This document shows positions 1 to 11,200 of a stretch of DNA of 64,000 bases, one piece after another (the first letter of the stretch is position 1; the number at the start of each line of letters is the position of its first letter). Position numbers and translations under genes: made by a program. The stretch covers positions 6,516,501-6,580,500 of the forward strand of contig CANUEZ040000129.1 in assembly GCA_948099385.1 (NCBI GenBank), in the 5' to 3' direction. Origin of the DNA: Fasciola hepatica. Lineage: Eukaryota > Platyhelminthes > Trematoda > Plagiorchiida > Fasciolidae. The notes beneath the pieces are model-generated. The model was not told the DNA's origin. It made no database searches and was given only the letters and a program-made list of their open reading frames with translations.

Positions 1-2575
1 TTGGATGTTCGCATACAAGCATTGGAAAGGAGAAATAAACTTCTCTGGCACACCCTACAATGAGAGGCAGCGCCAGAGAACTGTGCGGTCAACTGAGTCG
101 AACGCCGCTCTCAGATCAAGAAAGACACAGATTGTGGGCTTACGGAAAATGTGTCCAAAGAATGAAGATGTGATCGATACAACCTCGACGGGATCTGAAA
201 CCGGGCTTGATTCTCACGCAAACATATTTCGCGGGCACAGGATAATCGGCGGAAAATACCAGCGGTGAGCAGTTTGAATGCGATACCTACCAAGCTAATT
301 CCTCTGTGGTTTTCACAAGAGGACCTGTCACTTTTCTTGTAAATCGGTAGAATCATCGATTCACACCATTCCCTCGGAATCTGCTCACTATTCCAACTAC
401 TAAGAAGGAGTAGTGCTGAACTCCGAAACCAAAGCCTCGTCTTCATGGTCGAAAAAAAACGGGGACAACTCATCCAGTCCAACGGCTTTGTCCCTCTTCA
501 AGTAACCTGTCTCCTGCATAATCTCCATCTCGGATGGAGGACTGATATCCACCTGCATCGTTTCGCTGGCAGGTATATTTAGAAGGTCCACCGTTGAAGT
601 GGGCCAGCTGAATTGTTCACTAAAGTGCTCCGCCCAGCGCTCCAGATGACGTCCCTGAAAATGAATTAATGAGCCGTCGTATTCCTTAGTTAACTCACCT
701 TCACCAGGCTTCCGTGGACCGGTACCTCTAATCAAACGGAAAAGGTTGCGAGCATCCCCAATGGCCGCAGCCTTTTCCATTTCCTTAAATTTCGCAATCC
801 ACCACTGCTCACGGTCATTCCTCAGGCTCCTAGTCAGTTGGTGTCTCAGGGATTTATGCACTTCATTTTACGTGGCATCCGGAGGGACGGAGCTGCGCGC
901 GTGTAACAGACCAACTGATGTCGAAGATTCCCATCTTTTTTGAGGCCTAGATGAACCAGAGTTCTGGGTGGCATACAAAGCTTCCTTGACCTGTTGCCAG
1001 CGTTCGTTTGGGTCCTGAACATCCGGCTGCATCGATAACTGTGTAGACAGCTCCGTCTGGAAACTGTATCGCTAGTTATCGTCCAAAAGCAACTGCGCGG
1101 GACGGGCCGCATTTCCGTTGGAGCGTGCACGGACAAGACGTAAACAGAAGCGAGCACGTATCAAGGCGTGGTCTGAGTCCACAGGCGTAGACCAAAATGA
1201 ACGGCAATCCTCAGTTGATCCACGCCAGCGGTGACCAATCAGAATATGGTCAATCTGAGTCCAACTTTGTGAAGACGATGGAGGACGCCATGTGAATCTG
1301 TGCCGCTTCTTATGGCAGAAATTTGTACTTGCCAGAAACAACCCGTGGTCAGAACACAGCTGAATGAGACGATTGCTGTTATCGGTACGATCGGCTGGGA
1401 TAGCAAATGGGCCTCCAACATGCCTTTCACAATCTCCCAAGCGACCAACTTGGGCGTTGAAATTCCCAGAAATAACCACGACGTCCGTTGGACGTGCGTT
1501 TCGAAGTAGCTGAGACAAATTCTGATAGAATTCGTCTTTGGCCTCAGAGGAGCTGCAGTCAGTGGGCGCATACACAGACACGACGAACAAACATTGGCGC
1601 TTCAGTTTGTCGTTTTTGGCTCTAACAGAACCGTCCAACCGAACTGCACACAAACTACTGCTGACTGGAATCCAGTTCAGCAGTGAACGCTCAGCTTTCA
1701 CGCTCAAAGCGATCCCAACGCCAGCCTGACCACGAGCTCTAGACACCGAATCACCCGACAGGCGAAGAGTGAAGTGAGAGACTGAGGTTGTATCCGGGGT
1801 GCGAAGAGTTATCACAGAAGTGGGGTCTTGTATGTTTGCTTCCGAGACACAGCATAAATCTATTTTAAAAGTGTCAAGAGTTCTAGCAAGGACAGCCTGT
1901 TGCCCTATCTGACATAGTGTGCGGACGTTAAAGGCAGCCACGTGAAGTGAACACTTAGGCTCAAGAAGACCATCCGATTTATACCCAACTCCTGAACTAC
2001 TGCTTTCATCAGAGCCTCAATAACCCGTGACGTTTTACATCGATTTTAAATTAAAAGGGGGGGGGGAATTGGTAAGGCTCTTTACAGGAAAGATACTGGA
2101 GGTTTCTGGGCGAATCATAATTCGCGGCTGCCCACATACCGCAGAATGGAACCCTAACCGGATCGTTTGACTCAAAAGTCTCACCCACAAGGCAGGGGAG
2201 CGTTAACCCAGCACGGGTACGTGACCGAAGAACCCGTGAAGGAACTTCTGGTCTATCACGTGAGACCTGATTACTGCATGCGTCCTGTCTTGTCTTCGCT
2301 GGTGCTTTGTTATCGATCCACTTTTCGGATTCAGTACTCAGCCCTATGCACCCAATAGAGCAAGCGGAACGAGGACAAGGCAGCATGCTTTGGGCCGGGG
2401 GCTGCCCAGCTTAGGCGGGCGATAGCTCTCAAATGAAGTGCGATAACTTCTCCCACCGTCGAGAGAAACCCCAAGTACTCCACTTCTGCATCCATCTAGT
2501 GGAGGTTTCTTGACCGGTAAACTGTTTCTCTCCGTGTTTTTTCGCTGGAGTGTCCTCTCCAGTGGCATAGCGATT
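1..2575 (-). mobile_element. Degenerate RTE-like LINE (LINE-A), cut by the left window edge
   Basis: This is a non-LTR retrotransposon read right to left. A 5' leader (about 2,575-1,945) is followed by an AP-type endonuclease (1,941-1,072), a linker (about 1,070-862) and the N-terminal half of a reverse transcriptase (861-1). Recognisable RT strings are AVGLDELSPFF, EQIPREWCESMILPIYKK and, at the very edge, AAFDSVDRTVLWRCL. Stops and frame changes interrupt the RT, so this copy is dead. The first 110 bases recur almost exactly at 20,673-20,782, inside a second copy of the same family. The 3' end lies outside the window. RTE is the best guess at clade, from the style of the endonuclease N-terminus (FNVRTL...IDLCCVSE). 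Confidence 0.85.
1072..1941 (-). pseudogene. LINE apurinic-like endonuclease domain (289 codons)
   Basis: An uninterrupted 289-codon stretch encodes an exonuclease-endonuclease-phosphatase fold of the LINE APE type, the enzyme that nicks target DNA to prime reverse transcription. Visible landmarks are the N-terminal FNVRTLCQIGQQ, a glutamate in CCVSEANIQD (metal-binding position), FVVSVYAPTD, VVVISGNFNAQVGRL (the GDFN box has become GNFN) and the C-terminal TQIDHILI and SDHALIRARF (the SDH catalytic motif). The D to N change in the GDFN box would be expected to impair catalysis. The reading frame stops before the RT, so it belongs to the broken LINE-A. Confidence 0.85.
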
Positions 2576-3013
2576 AGAACCAGATGTTGTCTGCGTAGAC
2601 CCTACTGGCTGATGTTATAAATTTAATGCAGGGAATGAATTATGAAGCAGATCGGTTGTCGTTAAATGAGCCTTATCCTGGATGTTTTTTCCAAAAAATG
2701 GTGATAAAGGCTTCTCAGATTCGTACTTGATAATCAAAGGCCAAAGAAAAATCGGAAACGCCTCCTGGAGAATCAGAATTGTGGCGATCGATTGTTTTCC
2801 GATATAAATCCACATGATAAGTTTATCAGTGATAGATGGTATTAGTTCTCTCCAAGAATACTAACTTGATTATCCAAACGCACCTTGTATATTAAGGGCT
2901 TGCTTGAATAGTTTGGCTGAATTCCCACTTTCGATACAAAGCTGACTATTTGAAAAAAATACTTGGTAATTTTTCCCGAAAATTTCATTTCTTGCCATTT
3001 CTGTAATATTTAG
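2576..3013. other. Gap between LINE-A and CCZ1 exon 2
   Basis: No coding segment or known repeat is recognised here. The first coding exon of CCZ1 should end in phase 0 somewhere upstream of 3,014. It was searched for here (expected hydrophobic FFIYNP-like start) and not found, so it is probably beyond LINE-A or outside the window. Confidence 0.5.
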
Positions 3014-3111
3014 GAATACAAAAAAATTCTGTACTACTTTCCTCGAGAAAAGTCGCCCAATGATCGTCTGAATTCGATCGGTTTGTGTGAGGCCGTAATG
3101 GCTTTCACCAG
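3014..3111 (+). CDS. CCZ1: CCZ1 exon 2
   Basis: Acceptor ATATTTAG, donor GTTTGT; enters in phase 0 and leaves two bases (AG) that exon 3 completes to Arg. Encodes KKILYYFPREKS and GLCEAVMAFTR, the first longin-domain block. Confidence 0.88.
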
Positions 3112-6100
3112 GTTTGTTGTCTCATACTGAACCACTTCATTTTAGTTTTTACTGTAGATGTTTTGATTGTGACTGCCAGGCTGTTCTCACACAGAACACA
3201 AGGCGGTTTTTTTGCCAAATGTCCCAGCAAGTTTGGGCTGTCATGGTGAGTGCTCACTTGCGTTCCCGAACGCCTGCTTTAGATTGTTACTCTGCCATCG
3301 AATGATACGGTTGGAGACGCTCCTTGTCAATTGCACAAGTCTATCGAATCTGTTAGTGAGCAAGTAATGGGTTCCGTGCTCAATACCGCGTGCCAAACTT
3401 TTGAGGTTAGTCGATTTTTTCCCATTTTTAGCACGGTCTTTAAAGTTGTTCAACGGCAAAGTTTCCAAGTTGTTGGTAGAAGAAGGGGCCGAGACCCTTA
3501 AAAAGCGACTGGAGCATTTCTTTCATCGTGTAGGCTTATAATTGCTGAAAATGAGCTTACTTACTTAGTACCTTCGTACAATGTTGTTCGAACATTGTGA
3601 TTTGCTGGATTGTTTCAACAGCATCCAGTTTACGGCTGTTGAACCGGGCGATTTTGCACGTGTACAAGGTTTTCTCAACCGAATTAAATACGCTTTCCCG
3701 TGCATTCAGCATGTGGCATTCTTCTATGACGGTCGACTGGTTCAGTAAGTTGTCCTGCACATTTTACCATCGTATCTTTCGACACATCCATATTCTGTTT
3801 CGATCTGTGTTTAAGATGATATGTTTTCTATTTCAATACTCAGTTAATTCATTTACGGACGAGAGCCGTGATTAAAATTTTTCTTTGTCAGGATTTGGGT
3901 TGCGCAGTATATCCCCACTAATTAATCGTTGATTCTCTCTCGGCTCCGTTGAATAATTTACCGGAAGAATATTCTCACAACAAGGAATTTTTCGTTTCAT
4001 GTTTGTACATAAGTGCGTTGGATGGGGTATAAAGTATAAGCACAACGGTCCGCTGCATCATCAAATATAATTGGCAACAGTGACATTGAAGCTTGAAGTG
4101 GAGAACCGCACAAGGTTTAGGGAAACCTGCTGTGCTGTTCTCCACTCCAAATCTCAGGGTCGTGGTTTCAGTTATCCTTGATTGTTTAATGGACCTTTAT
4201 GATCATGGAATAAGTCCCTTCTAATGCACCCATACGCGGTGGCTAGTCGGACAACAGCGGATTGCTGTCTACCGCCAATGTAACCCATCTGGCAGGGTTT
4301 TGTACCGCTCAATCGGCACATGTCGGTTGTGACGTTTGCATCTAAACGGTACTGAATAATGAACGCTTTCGTACAATTACAGAATAATTTATCAACAGTC
4401 TCCGTATATACTTCACTTTATTCATACTTAGTCTATTCCTTGTATGCTACTGTTTTCTGTTCGTGGGCGCGTCGGCTTCATAAGTACCTTGAAACACCGC
4501 TGTCCTTGGGGGACACTTGGCTGTATAGTTTTGTTTCCGCGGATGGACACCGCAGACCGACCGCAAACCCAAGTGCTTCATGTCTGTCTTTATGTACTTA
4601 TTCACATTTCGAGAAATTCCCCGGGACAACGGTATATTCTCGGATATATTGGATGGTTTATTTAGACAGCCTGGTTCATGGTTACTATGGGAAACCATCA
4701 AACCCATGAATTCTAGGAAAAATGGTCATGATGAAAGAGTCATTTTATTTCATTTTCACACAGTCCATCACAGTATTCTACCTCCGGAATTAGACACAGC
4801 TACTGATGGGTAAACACTTCTGCTTCCCTTACATTATCAGCTGATAATTCGGTAACTAAATCTTCGTCATCCGTGGTGGTTGAGTGGTTTCGACCACGGC
4901 CACAACTAGTCTTAGTTGTTTGTAAGCAGGCACGCTGTCACTCACCCCCGGAATACCCCCAAATCTTCAAAACATTTCTCCCGGCATGTCTTGGTTTCTC
5001 TATATAACTTGTATAATTACATGAGTGACACAAATGACTCACGGTTGGGTGAGCAACGAAGAACAACATCACAAAACGCTATCCGGCTAATCGGGACAGA
5101 GCAGTCACAAATGGTCCACCCAGCAAGGAGTCAAACAAAGCAGGCAGTAAATCAAGAAGCTATTTAACCAACCAACAGAATAAGAAAATAATCTATAGTC
5201 AGAATATGTAAGAGAATTACCAGTGAGAAAGTACAGATAATTTGTACCTAGAAAACTACAGGAGAGACATATGTCAGCGTGAACGAATAAGTCTGGTAAT
5301 AGATTTGCTTTTACCGCAAATGCGTTCGGTGGCTTAGCGGTGTAGTACACGGATAGGGAGGCTGGGTACGGAGTTCAAGCCCCTGGACGATAGTTTTTGT
5401 GCGAGGGTGAAACGATCAGAAACTTTTTTGTACAGTGGAGATGTACTATCCTAGGGCAGCAAAGTGGGAAATACAAACTTAGAATGTTTGCGCAATATAT
5501 ATCGTGAAATGTAAACATAACTGTGTTAATGCATTAGAAACGGGGGAATTGGGTCATGAACGCTAGAGGTCCACAGTACATGTACATGCCACTCATGAGT
5601 AGACCGGATGAGAATGTTATCAGAACACAAATTACAATATCTCTACGGTGATTCTTGAACGGCGAGCTACATTGTAATCGTGATACAAGAACCAGACAGT
5701 GAATTACGTTTCCTTTTATTATTTCATTAGTAAGTAGACTGATTATGTAAGTTCCAAGGTCTTGTTCTCCTTCCTGAACTGCATGATCTGTCTGTTCTCA
5801 AATAAGGACCGAAGCGATACTGTCTATTGTGATTCGACCTCTGCCCAACTGTGCTCTTCCCGACTCATGGAGACCTGCCACTGTCTTCACTCCAAAGGCT
5901 ACGAAGTCAACTGTCGCCACAAAATGTTTTCGCCCAATATCCTTAACATCCAGTATGCTGAAAATGACTACGTGCACTCACATGTGAACGCCCTCGGTGA
6001 CCCTTTCCTGTTTGCAAATAAAACAAACAGGTGCACGTTAGACGCTGCAGCCTCATTCACCTCATCAGCAAATCTCTAAATGACAAACCGAAGTCAGTCA

Positions 6101-8188
6101 GGTGTATTTCCTTTGATTACTCTCTAGCTTACGATTCTATTCCTCGGTCATGGCTCCTTGCCTTTCGGGTACCCAAGACAGTTGCTTGCTTGGTTATCTA
6201 ATCACTTTACTGAAAGGGCTCAGCGTACCAAAATTGGAAAAAATTCATTCAGACGACAATTTCAGAGTGCTCTAGGGCACTGTTCTTTCAACCTGCATGA
6301 GTGATATCTCTCAACTCTCCTGCTGATGTTTTAAAGTACACACTATGTCGTCCTGTATCGAACCATCTGCAATTTTTCTGATTTCGACACATCTATGGTA
6401 AATTTGTCAAATGTTGAACTACTTTCTATTCAGTCTGGTCTCACTTTGAACACATCGAGATGTTCGGAGTACTTCACTCTTTCACGTTCGTCTTTCCCCA
6501 ATGTGGCCATTAATAACGATTCTATCCTCAGAGTCGACTCCGTCTAGTACCTAAGAATCACAGTAAATTTCAACCTTCTGTAGTCTACGCACATTCAGTT
6601 ATGTCTAGGAAAACGGCGACGTTTGTCTTTCCGCCTTTATGCTGGCTACTTACATGTCCATCAGTGTGTTCTCTCTACCTTGCTCTTTTGTTCTCATCTA
6701 ATATTCCCTGAACTTCTGAAACAAGACTTCAAAGTTCTACTGCGTGGTCTAATGATAATCAGTCGTGTTTGCTTAATCCCTCTAAGAAAATTATATTTAA
6801 AACTATTGACAGACATGTTGTAACGTGCATAAACTTTATCCGCAAAACACTTTCAGATGATACGCACATGTTACATACCAATTTGCATTCCTACTGCTCA
6901 CTCGAAAATACGTCCCAATTTTCGAATAGTACTTATAAGAACTCTCCCTTTCCGTACTTGACTCGCATATCAGCGAACTAAGGAATGATGTAACTGAGTT
7001 GTGTACTAATCTTAAAGCACAAACTTCAGATTTTCAAAATTCCATTCTATGTATCCTGTGACTGAAATGCGGACGCATGAACTTGCAGAAGTCATACAAA
7101 TACAACTTACAATACGAACCTACGAAACAATTTTTACCTAATTTGTATACTGCCACCAGATCGACGCTGAAACTGGACTACGCGAGGCACATTTATCATT
7201 ATTTGAATTCGTTTTTGTTTATTGAACAACCGGATCTAAATCATACGGGGGCTGTATGCAAAACAAAACATCTCGGAAGGTGAGTTATTGACTCCTATTG
7301 CAAATCATTTATCGTTGACAGTTCTGTTTTATAGAGGGCTTCTTTCGTCCAGTGACATGTATGCTAAAAACGGCCGTAAGCATTCATCAGTTTGTTACCT
7401 TTGTATATATGATAAATTCAGACAATCAATACGCGACACCAGCTCACCGAATCCGAGTGGTCTTTGTTAGCTTCTGCATATATCTATGTTCGTCCTATTT
7501 CCTTTATTCCCCACAGTTGGGGTAAGGCTCCATAACCACAACGGTCACGTGTACCATTAAGGAGAATCGGCAATATTGGCTATACGAATCTGAGTACTGA
7601 TATACCCTGTAAAATTCCCATGAGTCCAGTTAAAAGGGCTTGGTGGGGATGAGGTTCAAGTCATTGTACTCATAGCTCATTGATCAACGATTTAGGCTGG
7701 TTAACTACAGTTGGGGCAGATAAAGCAAGGGCAAGGGAATCTGAGGAGACGTTTGGTTAGCTAAGTAAAAGTATGAACAAATAGGTCGATTTGATAACGA
7801 TATATTTCATACAACCCAATTAAAGTGCCTTGTCCGATAACCGGACACAACATGTGTGTAGTGCTGATAAGTTAGGATCCCATTGTAATTGAAATGATTA
7901 AAATACGAGATACTGAAGTTCGTTTTTCCAGTCTCAAATATTGGATATGAAACGAAATAAGGTGTATTGTTTTAGGTATGTCACAGTTAAATTATGAATT
8001 GTCGGCTGAAGTACTGCCGGGAGAGACTAACGGATGGGTGTGAAGTACTCACTCGAATTGTCAGATGCTCCAATAGAACTAAGCAGGTCTGATTTAATAA
8101 CGTCCAGGTTAAGTCTGAATTCTTTCATTAAGGTTAGTGGTCAGGTAGCCTAAGGGCATGAGTTCAAAGCCTGCTTCCACCATCCCAT

Positions 8189-8271
<83 letters not shown>

Positions 8272-11200
8272 GACTCAAGCGAAAACAATCTTTACAGCAA
8301 CCTATGTCAAAGTCGGTCGAAGGCCTTTGCGATATCTAGTGAGATCAAATGAGTCTTTCCGTGATCATCGAGTGTGGCCAACCAGGAGTGTTGGATAACC
8401 GCTAGTAAGTTGCCCGGAGGACGACGCAGGCGGAGTCTATATTGACGGCCACTCATCAATATCTCACGTTCGAGGGGCGGACACAGTTGGTCGATTAAAC
8501 CGGTTTCACAAACTTTCAGAAGTACAGAAGTAAGGTGATGGGACAATAGTTGTTAGGGTCAGAAGAGTCGCCGTGTTTCGGATGGGAAAACTGGTCAACC
8601 TACCCCACCCGGTATTCTGGAAGAGGCTAATGAGCCGCACAACAGGCCACCAGCTCATCTGGAACAACCCCGCTGCCTTGCAGTCTGCATTTGGGTGTGC
8701 ATAGGCTAGAGGCCGGATGCAGGTACCGTCAACTTACTTCCTACTCCGGACTGGGCGACCGAGTAGTACAACAGTCCCGAGCGGTGCTGGGGACACCGCC
8801 TCGTGCCATATTCCCGTGAATCTCTGAATAGTTTTGTAAACAAGCACTCTGGTCATGCCACGGCTTCCCTGGCAAGCGACATGCTCGTGCTTCAGCGGTC
8901 GAGGTGTCAGAACAACAAACTGGAATACTCAACTGTAAAAAACAGGCTCATACAGCTTGTTGGAATGTACGGACACTGTTACACGTGGGCAGCCAAAGCC
9001 TCAATGAGGACACTACACCACTACAACATCGACGTGGCCTGTCTCTCAGGGGTCCGCGTACCTAACTCCAGCACTCGGTGCATAAAAGTTCCAGGAGGAG
9101 AGGCAGCTCATTGGATTTATTATAGCGGCCCGACGGACAACTCAGGGCGCCACGGCGTCCCATTCGCCAATAACAACAAAGCCAATAGCGCAACGATCGC
9201 TTGGGAACCGATTTCAGAGAGACTTCCTTGGGCACTTTTCAAAGGTTCCCCGCAGAACTTGACGGTGATTGCGGTCTATACTCTGACGAACGCGGCGGAC
9301 AGCGAGACAGAGGGTGAATTCTAAGGTAGCCTCCAAGAGGTAATCAGTCGGATCCAGAAAAATAACATTCTGTTCATCGCCGGAGACTGGAACGCTCGCA
9401 CAGGTCCGTCGGACTCGTCAACGCGGTACGTCCTGGGAAAATTTGGCCTCGGTCAACACTGAGAATCGTGACCGCCTGCTTTGTTTGGCCGACTCTAACA
9501 GAATGGTCGTTTGCAGCACACACTTCCAGCACCCTAAAATGCACTTACTGATATGGTACTCGAACGACGGGTGGACTTCGCATCAAACCGACCATATCCT
9601 AGCGAGGTCTCGTTGGGCTTCGTCTGTAAAAGACTGTTGAGCTTACCGCGGCGTAGTGATGGTAAACGCAAACGACACAGGACACGTTCTTGTTCGTGCG
9701 CTTTTCAGAACCCATCTATCTGCACAATCTAAGGCCTCCCCACTGACCTGCACAGACGTCGCGGCCTTGGAAATGCCAGAGAAAAGCCAAGCGCTGTTAA
9801 GCTCAATCGCCTCCCGATTACCCGCATTAACCAACGTCTTATCGGATTCAACTCCAGTAGGACAGTTGAAGATAATCAAGTTGATGGTTAGAGAAGCTGC
9901 CTTGAAAGAACTAGGGAAAACTGAAAGGGAGGCACACTTCAGCTTTCGGATAAAGCACACGAAACCCGGATACCAGGAAGTGGCGAACGCCACAGATCGC
10001 AACGCGAGGCTTCGCGCTCCGCTAGGGCTGGTTGTAAGCGGTACGGGATAGGAGATAAAAAATGGAGAGTGCAGCAGGGACCAGTGACTTTGGCAAGCTA
10101 TTCCGCCTCATTCGCAACTTGTCGGGTAGGCGCTGCAAGCAGGAATCGCTCTTACGCGACACAGCCGGTCTGCTCATACCTGAGCAGAAAAGAAAAATTA
10201 GAGCGATGGGTAGAGCATATTTGTCGACTGCTCAACTGACCATCAGTTCACACGACAGCCCTACAACCCCCAGTTGTTGCAGAGTCGTACGATGTCAGTT
10301 ACGATCCACCGAGCACAACTGAAATGACCACAGTCATCAATCAGCTGAAGATCAAGAAAGCTGCTGGAGAAGATGGCATTCCACCTGAAGTCTACGAGTG
10401 CTGCCTGCCGTCATTGACCAACAGACTACACACCCTATTTGGCTCCATATGGCTATAAGAAGTCTTTCCCATTGATTGGGGCACGTCCGATCTGCTGCCC
10501 ATCCCAAAGAAAGGAGACCAGTGCGTGTGTGACAACTATAGGTAAATCAGCCCGATCAACGTGGCTGCCAAGATTTTCTGCGTGCTACTGCTCAACCGCT
10601 TTTCAGTTGCGAGAGACTGCCGCACCCGACCAAACCAAAGGGGTTTCCGCTGTGATAGAAGCTGCTTGGGCCAAATGTTCACACTACGTCGAACACTGGA
10701 GTACCGCTACAAGTTCCGGCAGCCAACAGTAGCCTGTTTTATGGACTTTCGGGTCGCTTTTGATTCATTTAACCAGGGGTGTCTCAGGGCGATAATAGAA
10801 TCCGACGGGATGCCCGCCAAACTCGCAAGGCTTCTGAGAGGTTACTGTTCGTCCACAAGGCACGGGTCCGTATGTATGGTATAGAGTCATCTGAGTTCAC
10901 ACTCACTACGGGCGTCCGACGGGGCTACTCTCTTTCACCATTGCTGTTCAAGTGCGCGATCGACTGGACAATGAGACAGGCACTGACTGACTATCCTGGT
11001 ATCCAACTGAGTCAGGGGATGCACATCTCGGACCTAGAGTTCGCGGATGACATTGTTATGCTGGCGGACTCTCCCGCCACGCTCTAACCAGTCATTGACC
11101 GAATCGATTTCTTCTCAGAGTCCATCGGGCTAGAAATAGACACTACAAAAATCAGAAGTGTGTCAACTTACCCAGGGCCATCAGCTCAACAGCTGTCCAT

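Noticed and set aside
4090..4340. Possible MITE shared with 17,640-17,880.
   Set aside because: Only short motifs are shared and their relative orientation is inconsistent; too weak to call a family.
5328..5392. tRNA gene candidate.
   Set aside because: Box A and box B are present, but the acceptor and anticodon stems do not pair convincingly by eye; a decayed SINE head is more likely.
8158..8352. Open frames through TA tracts (also at 15,034-15,406 and 24,657-24,989) giving Tyr-Ile repeats.
   Set aside because: TA dinucleotides are open in all frames; these are translation artefacts of microsatellites.
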